From positions 1,302,001 to 1,366,000 of the forward strand of contig CANKXO010000001.1 of the NCBI GenBank assembly GCA_947487765.1: a DNA stretch of 64,000 nucleotides. The letters run 5' to 3'. The DNA comes from an uncultured Pseudomonadales bacterium (lineage in GTDB: Bacteria > Pseudomonadota > Gammaproteobacteria > Pseudomonadales > Cellvibrionaceae). The translations under genes were made by a program, and so were the position numbers. Positions 17,671-27,250 of this stretch are shown here, piece by piece (positions within the stretch are counted from its first letter, which is position 1; each line of letters begins with the position of its first letter). Below the pieces are notes generated by a model. That model saw nothing but the letters and a program-made list of their open reading frames with translations. It did not search any database and had not been told where the DNA came from.

Positions 17671-18846
17671 CTAAGAAGAAGCTTTCGCCAACACTTTATC
17701 TATAATAGAGCAAGTCTTTTCAATTTCATCACTAGTTAATGTTGGGTGAATTAAAAACATCAAGCTAGTCTCCCCAAGAAGTTTAGCATTAGGCAAACGT
17801 TGCTTCGGGCGACAAACCATATTATCAAATGCTTTTTCTAAATAAACCTCAGAACAACTGCCTTGATAACATGGTACATCATTCTCAGTTATTTCCTTGA
17901 TAATACGATCTCTATTCCATCCCTTTCTTAACTTTTCACCAATAACAAAAGCATAATACTTATAACCTGCATGATCTATATACTCAGGGATATTTATGAT
18001 TCTGATGCAGTCAAATTTACCCAGAGCAGCATCTAATCGAGCTGCATTTTCACTCCTAGCAGTAGACCATGCAGGCATTTTTTTTAACTGTAACCTTCCT
18101 AGTGCCGCTTGCATTTCGGTCATACGCCAATTTGTACCAAAACTCTCATGAAGCCACCGGAAGCCTGGAGAATGCTGCCTCTCATATACTGCCTCATAAC
18201 TTTTCCCATGATCTTTGTAACTCCACATTTTCGACCATATCTCTTTCGAATTAGTTGTGACCATTCCTCCTTCACCACCTGTAGTCATGATCTTGTCTTG
18301 GCAAAAAGACCAGGCGCCAATATGTCCAATAGAACCTACAGAGCGGCCCTTATATTTGGCGCCATGTGCTTGAGCACAATCCTCTATAACATAAAAATTA
18401 TACTCTTTAGATAAAGCCATGATATCGTCCATCTCAGCAGGCATACCTGCTAAATGCACTACAATCACTGCCTTAGTATCAGGAGTTAATACAGCTTTAA
18501 TAGATTCAGCGGTAATATTTTGTGAATTCACATCGACATCTGCAAATACAGGTTTTGCCCCAATTGTGACAACACTTGAAACCGAGGCTAAAAAAGTACG
18601 CGGAGTTACGATAACATCATGTTCGCTAGTAATATTCAAAGCCTTTAATGCGAGGTCTAGAGCTAAAGTACCATTTGCTACGGCAACGGCATAGTTACAG
18701 CCGGCAAAGCTAGCAAATTCTTTTTCAAACTCACGCCCTTCTGTGCCTGTCCAATAATTCACTTTATTGGATAGCAAAACATTACTGACTTCTTTAGCCT
18801 CTTCCATAGAAAAACTAGGCCAGGGAGAAAATGGAGTATTTAACAC
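17671..18846 (-). CDS. DegT/DnrJ/EryC1-type sugar aminotransferase (PglE-like)
   Basis: PLP-dependent enzyme of 391 residues that transfers an amino group to a 4-keto nucleotide sugar. Family features are YWTGTEGREFEKEFA, VTPRTFLASVSSV, VIEDCAQAHGAKYKGRSVG and the lysine of SFCQDKIMTTGGEGGM (Schiff-base Lys near residue 185). The start is GTG at 18846 with AAGGA six bases upstream. With the dehydratase and the adjacent acetyltransferase it forms a three-gene set for a UDP-2,4-diamino-2,4,6-trideoxyhexose. The exact substrate is inferred from context. Confidence 0.85.
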   Translation of the reverse strand: MLNTPFSPWPSFSMEEAKEVSNVLLSNKVNYWTGTEGREFEKEFASFAGCNYAVAVANGTLALDLALKALNITSEHDVIVTPRTFLASVSSVVTIGAKPVFADVDVNSQNITAESIKAVLTPDTKAVIVVHLAGMPAEMDDIMALSKEYNFYVIEDCAQAHGAKYKGRSVGSIGHIGAWSFCQDKIMTTGGEGGMVTTNSKEIWSKMWSYKDHGKSYEAVYERQHSPGFRWLHESFGTNWRMTEMQAALGRLQLKKMPAWSTARSENAARLDAALGKFDCIRIINIPEYIDHAGYKYYAFVIGEKLRKGWNRDRIIKEITENDVPCYQGSCSEVYLEKAFDNMVCRPKQRLPNAKLLGETSLMFLIHPTLTSDEIEKTCSIIDKVLAKASS

Positions 18847-18861
18847 ATTATATCCTTCATA

Positions 18862-19482
18862 CTATTTTTTTAAGAGTTGAGCAGGAACACCTACCATCGT
18901 AGCACCATCTGGAACATTTTTAATCACAACAGCCCCTGCACCTATAGTTGAATTAGCCCCTATATTTAAACATTGCAATACACTTGCTCCCATTGCCACC
19001 CAACAGCCTTCTCCAACACTAACAGCTCCCGCTAAACAAGCTCCAGGAGAAATATGCACTCCCGCAGATAACTTACAATCATGCTCCACAACTGCACCAG
19101 TATTGATAATGCACCCTCGGCCAATTTCAGCATCTGCGTTAATTATAGCGCCAGCCATTACCACTGCGCCTTCTGCAATCATCACACTTGGACTGATAAT
19201 TGAATTAGGGTGTATCAAAGTAGCAATAGCAATCCCTTGAGATCGAAGAAAGTCTTGCTTATTCAATCTTATCGAATTATTTCCAATACTCACTATGCAT
19301 CTCTCAAAAGTCCTTTTGGCCTGAACAAGCTCTTGAGTTCCCCCTACAATGGGCCACTGACCACATTTTTGCTTTTCAGGCCATGCATCATCGTAAAAAA
19401 TTACTTCACTATAACCCACTAAGCTAGCTATATCTGCTATTACTTTACCATGACCACTTGCCCCCAGTAATGCTAGTTTCAT
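18862..19482 (-). CDS. sugar O/N-acetyltransferase of the PglD/NeuD family
   Basis: Left-handed beta-helix acetyltransferase of 206 residues. The N-terminal half is a Rossmann-like sugar-binding domain (LALLGASGHGKVIADIA). The C-terminal half is hexapeptide repeats (VMIAEGAVVMAGAIINADAE, IGRGCIINTGAVVEHDC) with the catalytic His in EHDC near 136. In Campylobacter PglD acetylates the amino group made by PglE; the same job fits here. Its first base overlaps the preceding gene's stop (TAATG), so translation is coupled to the sugar transferase. Confidence 0.85.
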   Translation of the reverse strand: MKLALLGASGHGKVIADIASLVGYSEVIFYDDAWPEKQKCGQWPIVGGTQELVQAKRTFERCIVSIGNNSIRLNKQDFLRSQGIAIATLIHPNSIISPSVMIAEGAVVMAGAIINADAEIGRGCIINTGAVVEHDCKLSAGVHISPGACLAGAVSVGEGCWVAMGASVLQCLNIGANSTIGAGAVVIKNVPDGATMVGVPAQLLKK

Positions 19483-20075
19483 TATGATTTGTTACCTTTA
19501 AAGGGCTCTACTGTTACATGTCCATTAGCACTTATCCCTTCACGCATGAAGACCTTTTTTAAAGTTAATAGAAGAATAACTAGATCTAACCAGAAGGATT
19601 GATTATCTATATACCAAATATCATACTTGAACTTATCTTCCCAAGTAATTGCATTACGACCGTTGACTTGGGCCCAACCAGTAATACCAGGCTTGACCTC
19701 ATGGCGCCTAGCTTGCTGTTTATTATATAAGGGTAGATACTCTACTAATAACGGACGCGGCCCAACAAGGCTCACATCTCCTCTAATAACATTAAATAAT
19801 CCCGGAAGCTCATCTAAACTAGTAACCCGTAAAAAAGAGCCGAAAACCGTCATTCGCTCTTTATCAGATAGTAACTCCCCACTTTCATTTTTCACATCCA
19901 ACATAGTACGAAATTTGATCATCTTAAAAATTTTACCATGTAGGCCTGGCCTATTTTGGGTGAAAAAAATAGGAGAACCAAGTTTTAAGTGAACGAATAA
20001 ACCAACAATAATTATGATAGGAGATAATATTATTAAAACGATCGATGCCACAGCCAAATCAAATAGACGCTTCAT
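19482..20075 (-). CDS. undecaprenyl-phosphate bacillosamine phosphate transferase (PglC-like initiating transferase)
   Basis: Starts the lipid-linked repeat unit by moving a sugar phosphate from its UDP carrier to undecaprenyl phosphate. 197 residues, the minimal monotopic form without the N-terminal membrane bundle of WbaP. A re-entrant helix lies at about 5-30. KFRTM follows near 55, then SLDELPGLFNVIRGDVSLVG and PRPLLVEYLPLYNKQQARRH. GITGWAQVNGRNAITWEDKF and the EGISANGHVTVEPF tail closely resemble Campylobacter PglC, which supports bacillosamine as first sugar. It overlaps the preceding glycosyltransferase gene by four bases. Confidence 0.9.
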   Translation of the reverse strand: MKRLFDLAVASIVLIILSPIIIIVGLFVHLKLGSPIFFTQNRPGLHGKIFKMIKFRTMLDVKNESGELLSDKERMTVFGSFLRVTSLDELPGLFNVIRGDVSLVGPRPLLVEYLPLYNKQQARRHEVKPGITGWAQVNGRNAITWEDKFKYDIWYIDNQSFWLDLVILLLTLKKVFMREGISANGHVTVEPFKGNKS

Positions 20076-21292
20076 GTCTCTCCAACTCCCTCAAGCCATT
20101 GAACCCATCTGTCAGCCAATTCTTCACGGCTAAATTCCTTCTTTCCCAATCGATAAGCATTTTCCCCCATTAGCAATAGCCCAGGTTTGTTATTAGCTGC
20201 ATGCTCTAATGCATTAGCAAATTCTACAATATTATCTGGAGCAATAGAGTAACCACACTCATGCTCTTTAATTATATCTGCCAACCAACCTGGATAATTA
20301 TTTAAAACTGGCAATCCAGCTGAGATATAGTCAAAAAATTTATTGGGTGAAGTCCCATAATAAAATGCTGGAACATTTGCCAGTAACTGCAATCCAATAT
20401 CTGCACTTTTCATGAATTTAACTAATGTTTCTTTATTTACAGGGTCATGAAAAATTACATTATTTAAATTTTCAGCCTTGGCACGGGATTGTAACTGCGG
20501 TTTTAATTTTCCTTGTCCTATTAGCACAATTTTAACATTGTTAATTTCACGCTTTTTGAGTTCTTTTGCGACATTTAAAATTGCATCTAAACCATTGGCT
20601 ATACCATGAGTCCCAGCAAAGATTGCCATTAAATCTGTTGTCTCTACACCCACAGGTCTATATCCTTCAACATCTTGAGAAAAAATGCTCAAATCACAAC
20701 CATTAGGAACCAGAGTAACACTTTCATCTTTAACTCCTTGCTTTTTGATACCATCAACTATACCTGGGGACAAACCAATACAACGATTCGCCGATCGGTA
20801 TGATAACCATTCTAAAAAAGACATAAGCTGCAAAATTACAGGGTTAGTAATGACACCCATTTCTCTAGGCAATTCAGGCCACAAATCTCTCACCTCAAAA
20901 ACAAAAGGTTTTTTTCGAAACCACCGAGCAAAAATTCCTGGGATACCCGCTGTTAAGGGTGTTGTTGTAGCAAATAAAACATCATAGTTTTCAGTAAAAG
21001 CAAGGCCAATGCTCTTTGCCGCAAATCTAATAAATGTGTTAAATCTCTTTAAAAATCCATCCTTATTTGAATAAGCTAAATCAAATTCGATGATATCAAT
21101 ACCATCAACCTTTCCTTGACGCTTACCGTTTACAAACAGGCCTGTAAGCTCTGTACTTCCTCCGCCATAGCTTCCACATACCATTGTTACTTGGTGACCA
21201 TGGTGAATTAAACGCTTTGCCATTTGGTAGGAACGAATACCAGTAGCCCCTTTAGGAGTAGAAAAGTGCTGATGAAAATAAAGAACCCTCAT
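20072..21292 (-). CDS. glycosyltransferase family 4 (WbuB-like)
   Basis: Cytoplasmic GT-B enzyme of 406 residues. The N-terminal domain starts MRVLYFHQHFSTPKGATGIR, the opening of the WbuB-like GT4 group. VFEVRDLWPELPREMG near 130 and the nucleotide-binding C-terminal half (LIGQGKLKPQLQSRA, then FYYGTSPNKFFDYISAGLPV with the donor-binding Glu/Asp region) follow. It probably adds the second sugar to the PglC product, given the four-base overlap with that gene. Donor and linkage cannot be told from sequence. Confidence 0.85.
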   Translation of the reverse strand: MRVLYFHQHFSTPKGATGIRSYQMAKRLIHHGHQVTMVCGSYGGGSTELTGLFVNGKRQGKVDGIDIIEFDLAYSNKDGFLKRFNTFIRFAAKSIGLAFTENYDVLFATTTPLTAGIPGIFARWFRKKPFVFEVRDLWPELPREMGVITNPVILQLMSFLEWLSYRSANRCIGLSPGIVDGIKKQGVKDESVTLVPNGCDLSIFSQDVEGYRPVGVETTDLMAIFAGTHGIANGLDAILNVAKELKKREINNVKIVLIGQGKLKPQLQSRAKAENLNNVIFHDPVNKETLVKFMKSADIGLQLLANVPAFYYGTSPNKFFDYISAGLPVLNNYPGWLADIIKEHECGYSIAPDNIVEFANALEHAANNKPGLLLMGENAYRLGKKEFSREELADRWVQWLEGVGET

Positions 21293-21293
21293 A

Positions 21294-23114
21294 TTAAAAA
21301 TGTACCTCAGTTGTCAAAACACCCTCTTCTTCTATTTCTACTTCAAAAACAGGCAATACTGACTCACGGTAATAATAACGAGATTCAACACCTTGAACTA
21401 ACTCTTGTCGTTTTATTCTTACACTGGACGAAACGGTTAATTGATAGCTACCCAATGAAAGACATGTTCCGTTAAAACTCCATTCGGCTGGGAGCAGACG
21501 CCAGCGTAAAATGGCATTTTTTTTAAAGCCACTAACAGTATCTACTATAGTCATTTTATTTTTTTCTATTTCGATTTTACGATGATGCTTGCAGCCAAAT
21601 CGATCAATATAACCCACACTAAATGCAGTACTTTTACAATTTTTTATTAAGGTTTCTTTATTTTTTGCTTTTAACCAACCGCCTAATAAAAAACGGCTTA
21701 ATCTTGGCATTTGATCGTGGCAATCAAATTCTATTGTATTATGGCTCTGTACACCGCCATAATAATCAATAACATCTTGACCTGCATTATAACTATAAGT
21801 GCCGCCATCCCTTAAAATATTCTTTCCTTTATGCCAAAAATCTACGTGCAAAACATCACATTGACTTGGACGAAAACGAAATTTAGGGTAATTGAGTATT
21901 GCAAAAGCCTCACCCTCAATCAAACATGCATAACCTCCGTCAACAAAATCACATGAAACTGGAGACTGCATAACATCAATAGGCTTTTGAATATCTAACC
22001 ACTGTAAAGGAATATCATAATTTCCGGAAACCCCATAGGCACTCTTATGAAAAAAAAGGCATGCGGACAATTGCACAGAGGGTCTAAAGTCTCGATAATC
22101 TGAATGTACCAATGGTAATAAACGTGCTCCATCATTTGCACCCAAATTAGGAGCATCGCCCGAATCAAACTGGGTAAATGTGTATAACCAATATGTCGCC
22201 GCTTTCAGTCTAGAATAGAAAGAGTTTGTAAATTTAGGTAGGCTAAAAGATTTTCTCCATATTTCTACCATAGAGTAAGTATCAAGCATTAACCTATGAT
22301 AAGTAGTGGAGTACTGACTAAAACTACCATCTTTTTCTATCAAGTGTTTAGCCCTATTTTCTAACCATTTATCCCCCTGCTTTTGCCATTTAATCCCTTC
22401 TTTATCGCCATTTGCCGCTAACCAGCTACCACCAACATAAAGAGCGGCTGCCTCTGAAGTCCCATGATTATTATCTTGGGCAATAGCATACATAATTGTT
22501 GGTGAAATGCGTTTCAAATGGGCTTTTATTAATGTCAGTAAAGGAAAAGTTGTTTCTTCAGTTTGTCCTAAAAGCAATGCTGCAAACGCTAAATGTAAAA
22601 CACGTATAGAAGCTTCTTGCCCGCACTTCCAATTTGGCCCCAAATAGGGTTTGTTATTTTCTAGCCAATTTAAAAGCCATCGGTTGAGCTTTGCACGATA
22701 TAAATCATCTCCGTTAGCAATGGCTTGAGCAAATACTAATACCCAATCAAAACGCGATGCTTCCCAAATACCTTTGATATCACCAAGCTCAGAGTTAAAA
22801 TCTGAAATCTGAAACCATGCTTGATCCACATCGGTAATTTTTTTATTTGTTAAAATATTCGTATGCCATTCAGGGATGCAAATACTATTTTTGCGCATAT
22901 AGCTAAAGAATGTATGTTTATTAATCCAATTCGAATTAACAGATAGTTTTTTGGGGTCACCAGGATAAGGAAGGAAAAAATCACCTTTTGCCACATCAGC
23001 TTTAACATTTTGAACCGGATTAAACCTAAACTTAACAGCAAGCTTATAGATAAAGACTCTGCCTAGGTTCAGAAAGCCTAAATCAAATACTGTTTTTACC
23101 TTTACTAATAACAT
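21294..23114 (-). CDS. heparinase II/III-family protein in polysaccharide operon
   Basis: 606 residues with the architecture of heparinase II/III and alginate-lyase-like polysaccharide lyases. An (alpha/alpha) toroid covers about 100-390, including AQDNNHGTSEAAALYVGGSW (candidate catalytic Asn-His near 215) and the Tyr of QYSTTYHRLMLD. A C-terminal beta-sandwich opens with DVLHVDFWHKG and GGVQSHNTIEFDC. No signal peptide is evident, unusual for a lyase acting on exported polymer. Start and stop overlap by one base with the bi-domain oxidoreductase gene, a pairing seen in many surface-polysaccharide clusters. Its role there is not settled (trimming, epimerisation or turnover). Confidence 0.8.
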   Translation of the reverse strand: MLLVKVKTVFDLGFLNLGRVFIYKLAVKFRFNPVQNVKADVAKGDFFLPYPGDPKKLSVNSNWINKHTFFSYMRKNSICIPEWHTNILTNKKITDVDQAWFQISDFNSELGDIKGIWEASRFDWVLVFAQAIANGDDLYRAKLNRWLLNWLENNKPYLGPNWKCGQEASIRVLHLAFAALLLGQTEETTFPLLTLIKAHLKRISPTIMYAIAQDNNHGTSEAAALYVGGSWLAANGDKEGIKWQKQGDKWLENRAKHLIEKDGSFSQYSTTYHRLMLDTYSMVEIWRKSFSLPKFTNSFYSRLKAATYWLYTFTQFDSGDAPNLGANDGARLLPLVHSDYRDFRPSVQLSACLFFHKSAYGVSGNYDIPLQWLDIQKPIDVMQSPVSCDFVDGGYACLIEGEAFAILNYPKFRFRPSQCDVLHVDFWHKGKNILRDGGTYSYNAGQDVIDYYGGVQSHNTIEFDCHDQMPRLSRFLLGGWLKAKNKETLIKNCKSTAFSVGYIDRFGCKHHRKIEIEKNKMTIVDTVSGFKKNAILRWRLLPAEWSFNGTCLSLGSYQLTVSSSVRIKRQELVQGVESRYYYRESVLPVFEVEIEEEGVLTTEVHF

Positions 23115-25252
23115 TACTGTTTACGCAATTGCTCTGCAGCTTCAATTGTAATTTGAGCAACTTCGAATAGTTCTTCGACGGGTATGGGAGCTGCTTGAGC
23201 ACTTTTAATTGAATCCAGCAATGCTACTACGCACAAACTCTGCCCTTTATCTTGCTTCCACAAATTCATCTTTTTAAACCCTTTCCATCCATAGCCCTTT
23301 AGTTTTACAAAGTTATCTAACTGTAGAACTTTACCTGATACAAATACTTCTATACGTTCTTTAGGAAAACTAGATGCGCCATTAGCTAAGTAATGTATAG
23401 CTCCAAACGAACCATCTTCAAACCCTAAAACTATTACAGCTTTATCTTCCGTTATATCAACAGAAACATTACTTTCCATTCGACGAGCTTGAACTGATAC
23501 TATTTTACTATCAGCTAAATACCTCATTAAATCAATAAAATGGCAAGCTTCACCGATAATTCGACCACCGCCAATTTCATTATTTTGCGTCCAGTGATCA
23601 GCTGGGATTGAACCTGCATTAACAGTCATAATAAATGCTTTAGCTTCTTTTGATGTATCCAATAATTTCTTCATTTTTTGGACATGCGGCGAGAAACGCC
23701 GATTAAAACCAACCATCAATCTAGGTGAATTACCACTGGAATGTGAATTTTTATAAGCCTCTTTAACATCACTAAGCTCCTTCAAGTTGATAGCGAGAGG
23801 CTTCTCTACAAATACATTTTTATTAGCTTTTAAAGATTCTGCAACAAGATAAGCATGACTATTATGCCGAGTGACAATAACTATAGTATTAATATCAGGG
23901 TTGTTTATTATACTTTCCGTGTCAGTAGTTGCTTCTGCAAATCCAGATTTCGCACCATGTATAGCACTATTAACACCACTAGAAGTTGCGATACTATGGA
24001 ATTGCGCTCCAGCGTTCTTAAATGCAGGTATTAGCATACGAGAGGCATAATTGCCTGCTCCAATAAACCCTAGAATCGGCAATGACTTATGGTACTCTTT
24101 CTCTTTAATCAATTTAATATTAGGGATATGTCGCCCTTCATATATTGAGTCATATTCTAATAAAATACCTAAAGCTGATTTATTTATACTAAGTAATTCA
24201 TAGGCATCGGCAGCAGCTTCAAATTTAAATCGGTGAGTAATAAGAGAAGATACATCTAACTTTCCACTACTCATTAAATCTAAAATAGCCTCGAAATTCC
24301 TTTGTTCTGTCCACCGGACAAATCCAACTGGGTAGTCATTACCTTGCTTTTCATAATTTGAATCATATCGACCAGGGCCATATGAACATGAAACCTGAAA
24401 GCTCAATTCTTTTTCATAAAAATCAGCACGATTTAACTCAAGACCCGCTACTCCAACCAATACAATACGACCTCGTTTACGGCTCATCCTAGCAGCTTGA
24501 GTCACAGGATCATTTGATTTTGTAGAAGCAGTTATAATAACGCTGTCGACACCAATCCCTCGACTAAACATCATCGCGGCGGCAACAGGGTCCTCCCCTT
24601 CACTAGGGTTGCATATTTCAGCGCCATATTGTTCCGCAAGAGTAAGTTTGCTATCGTCAAAATCAATAGCCATCACTCGACATCCCTGAGCCTTTAACAT
24701 TTGCACTGTCAACAAACCAATCAAGCCCACACCTATAACAACAAAAACCTCACCTAACGTAGGGTTTGCTAAGCGAATACCTTGCAACCCTATACTTGCC
24801 ACGACAGTAAATACTGCTTCTTCATCCGTCACATTATCTGGAATTTTTGCACATAAATTTTTACCAACGCGGACAACATCAGCATGAGGGCCATTTGAAA
24901 CGACACGATCACCACTTTTAAATCCATCAACATTTGAGCCTATTGAGTTGACTATACCTACATTACAATACCCTAGAGGTAAAGGCTGAGAAAGTTTGGA
25001 TTTAACAGCATCAACTGTTGTCATAAGGCCATCAGTTTGTACTTTTTCCAATACCATCTTTACTTTATCAGGCTGCTGCCTTGCTTTATCAATTAAACTT
25101 GCCCTACCAAAATTTACCAACATTCTTTCAGTGCCGGCAGAGATAAGTGTTGTTGTTGTATTAATTAGCAGATGGCCCTTAGACGCACGAGGAGAAGGTG
25201 ACTCGATAATACTCGAACCTCCTTTAGCCATATCTTGTAATATTTGTTTCAT
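23114..25252 (-). CDS. bi-domain oxidoreductase: zinc-alcohol-dehydrogenase-like fused to Gfo/Idh/MocA-like
   Basis: 712 residues with two dehydrogenase modules. Residues about 1-370 are an alcohol-dehydrogenase (MDR) fold with cofactor motif VVIGVGLIGLLTVQ near 172 and a GERM-like opening ISAGTERMLVNFG. Residues about 385-712 are a Gfo/Idh/MocA oxidoreductase with LGFIGAGNYASRML and the FVEKPLAI motif (Lys near 488). Such fusions recur beside heparinase-like genes in O-antigen and capsule loci. Oxidation or epimerisation of a sugar in the repeat unit is plausible, but the substrate is unknown. A one-base overlap couples it to the heparinase-like gene. Confidence 0.82.
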   Translation of the reverse strand: MKQILQDMAKGGSSIIESPSPRASKGHLLINTTTTLISAGTERMLVNFGRASLIDKARQQPDKVKMVLEKVQTDGLMTTVDAVKSKLSQPLPLGYCNVGIVNSIGSNVDGFKSGDRVVSNGPHADVVRVGKNLCAKIPDNVTDEEAVFTVVASIGLQGIRLANPTLGEVFVVIGVGLIGLLTVQMLKAQGCRVMAIDFDDSKLTLAEQYGAEICNPSEGEDPVAAAMMFSRGIGVDSVIITASTKSNDPVTQAARMSRKRGRIVLVGVAGLELNRADFYEKELSFQVSCSYGPGRYDSNYEKQGNDYPVGFVRWTEQRNFEAILDLMSSGKLDVSSLITHRFKFEAAADAYELLSINKSALGILLEYDSIYEGRHIPNIKLIKEKEYHKSLPILGFIGAGNYASRMLIPAFKNAGAQFHSIATSSGVNSAIHGAKSGFAEATTDTESIINNPDINTIVIVTRHNSHAYLVAESLKANKNVFVEKPLAINLKELSDVKEAYKNSHSSGNSPRLMVGFNRRFSPHVQKMKKLLDTSKEAKAFIMTVNAGSIPADHWTQNNEIGGGRIIGEACHFIDLMRYLADSKIVSVQARRMESNVSVDITEDKAVIVLGFEDGSFGAIHYLANGASSFPKERIEVFVSGKVLQLDNFVKLKGYGWKGFKKMNLWKQDKGQSLCVVALLDSIKSAQAAPIPVEELFEVAQITIEAAEQLRKQ

Positions 25253-25271
25253 AATATAATTCTTGTATCAG

Positions 25272-27188
25272 TTAGTATTTAGGGACTGTATTGTCTATAA
25301 AAATTCGACACCAAAGTTCGATACAAATCAATGCAAAGATGGGATAAGTTAAATCCATACTTCCAGATCGATCATATTGAATCAATTGAGCAACTGCTTT
25401 AGGATCAAAAAGGCCTCTATTAATAATAGAAGAATCAGATAAAACATCATCCACAACCTCTTTTAATTCATTATTTAACCAATAACGAAGAGGAGCCCCA
25501 AACCCTGTCTTCGGCCTATAAATAACATCCTTAGGCAAATAGGGTTCCATCGCTTTTTTAAAAATCCATTTCCCATGTTTTCCATTCTGCTTCATATCAG
25601 GTGGTAACTTTGCAACAAGGTCGATTAGATCTGGGTCAAGTAAAGGGACTCTTGCTTCAACACCAAAAGCCATTCCCATTTTATCTGTATAATTTAAATT
25701 GTGATCAGCCAGAAAATGCTTTTTCTCTAATGATAGCATTTGATTTAAACGATCAACGCCAGGCTCTATAATTGATAGGGTTTCTTTCATTGGCTCTGAA
25801 ATATCATAATTGAGGAGGATACCGTGATGTTCTTTAGCAAAAATATTTTTTGTTAAGCTAGGCTTCATCCAGTAAAAATAACTAACAAGTCTTTCATCTT
25901 CTGGTAGATCGGCATACTGAAAAGCTTTTGCTACTCTACGCATAGTTGGCGATTGCTTATTTCCGAGCCCTGTAATAACCCTCATTGATGACCTTATATA
26001 CTTAGGAAACCAGGACCAGTAACGCTCCTGCTTTAAAGCAAAGTGCCGTCGATAACCAGTAAAAACATCATCACCTCCCGCTCCTGAGAGCAAAACTTTA
26101 ATCCCATTTTTTCTCGCTAACTCTGATATATACAATGCATTTAAAGGAGCTGGGTCAGCCAAAGGCTCATCTAAATGGTAAATCATCTTTTGTAAATCAT
26201 CAATGATACTAGAATCAACATCTACTGTATGAAGATTGACATCTAAATGCTTGGCAACTTTTTGGGCATAAGGAAGGTCTTCCGCCATCCCTTCTCGTTG
26301 CAATTTTTTATCATTAAAACGTATAGTAAAGCATTCAATATTTGTTTCTTGTGACTCTGCTTTTGCTAAAGCGACCACAGAACTTGAATCTAAACCGCCA
26401 GACAAAAACGCACCAATTGGCACATCTGAAACTAATTGAGATTTGACAGACTTTCTTAGTTGTTTTTCCACCTTAGGTATAGCTTCTTTTGAAGAAATTT
26501 TTTCAATATTAGCCTTATAGGGTAACTTGTAATGACTCCAGTGTTTAACAATTTTTCCTCTTTCTACAATTAGCGCTTCCCCCGGTTCAAGTTTTTTGAC
26601 CCCCTCAAGAATAGTTCTCTCTCCAGGAGACCAAAGATAAGTTAGGTAGTGGCTAACGGCTTTTACATCAATCTTTCTCGATACCGTACCTTCCTGCAAA
26701 AGAGCCTTTAATTCGCTAGCAAATAAAAAACCTTTGGGTGTATTTGTATAATAAAGTGGTTTAACACCTACTTGGTCACGAGCGATAAATAAAGAGGTGT
26801 TTCTAGAATCCCATATCGCAAAAGCATACATGCCATTTAGGTGTTGCAGCATATCGTATCCATCGCGAAGGTAAAGGTTCAGCAATACTTCAGTATCTGA
26901 GTTACTAATAAATGAAACACCTTCACTAAGTAACTTCTCTCTGTGTTCAAGAAAATTATATATTTCTCCATTAAAAATAATCACTACAGATTTATCAGCA
27001 GAAAACATCGGTTGACTAGCATTTGTAGAAAGATCTAGAATAGAAAGTCTTTGATGGCCTAAACCAATGTGGTTTTCATTGCAAAACCAACTACCGTTAC
27101 TATCTGGCCCACGATGTAATTGGCTATCATTCATAGCAGACAAAAGTTCTTGATCAAATTTTCCAGAAAAACCAACAATCCCACACAT
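25272..27188 (-). CDS. AsnB-like glutamine-dependent amidotransferase of the polysaccharide locus
   Basis: Class II glutamine amidotransferase joined to an asparagine-synthetase domain, 638 residues. The start is set at the ATG 27186-27188 so that MCGIVGFSG begins the protein; Cys2 must be N-terminal after Met removal to be the nucleophile. An upstream ATG (27233) would bury it. The synthetase half has the PP-loop SGGLDSSSVVALAK near residue 260 and SGAGGDDVFTGYRR. In O-antigen loci such proteins (WbpS type) amidate uronic acids. With WecB/WecC nearby the likely target is ManNAcA. Ordinary asparagine synthesis is the alternative. Confidence 0.87.
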   Translation of the reverse strand: MCGIVGFSGKFDQELLSAMNDSQLHRGPDSNGSWFCNENHIGLGHQRLSILDLSTNASQPMFSADKSVVIIFNGEIYNFLEHREKLLSEGVSFISNSDTEVLLNLYLRDGYDMLQHLNGMYAFAIWDSRNTSLFIARDQVGVKPLYYTNTPKGFLFASELKALLQEGTVSRKIDVKAVSHYLTYLWSPGERTILEGVKKLEPGEALIVERGKIVKHWSHYKLPYKANIEKISSKEAIPKVEKQLRKSVKSQLVSDVPIGAFLSGGLDSSSVVALAKAESQETNIECFTIRFNDKKLQREGMAEDLPYAQKVAKHLDVNLHTVDVDSSIIDDLQKMIYHLDEPLADPAPLNALYISELARKNGIKVLLSGAGGDDVFTGYRRHFALKQERYWSWFPKYIRSSMRVITGLGNKQSPTMRRVAKAFQYADLPEDERLVSYFYWMKPSLTKNIFAKEHHGILLNYDISEPMKETLSIIEPGVDRLNQMLSLEKKHFLADHNLNYTDKMGMAFGVEARVPLLDPDLIDLVAKLPPDMKQNGKHGKWIFKKAMEPYLPKDVIYRPKTGFGAPLRYWLNNELKEVVDDVLSDSSIINRGLFDPKAVAQLIQYDRSGSMDLTYPIFALICIELWCRIFIDNTVPKY

Positions 27189-27250
27189 ATAACTATGCAA
27201 CCTATTTAACACATATTTTCTACTAATACACAAAGTAGAAATATTTAAAT

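Noticed and set aside
27189..27233. Longer AsnB-like protein from ATG 27233
   Set aside because: The catalytic Cys must be residue 2 (MCGIVGF); the extension would inactivate the glutaminase.
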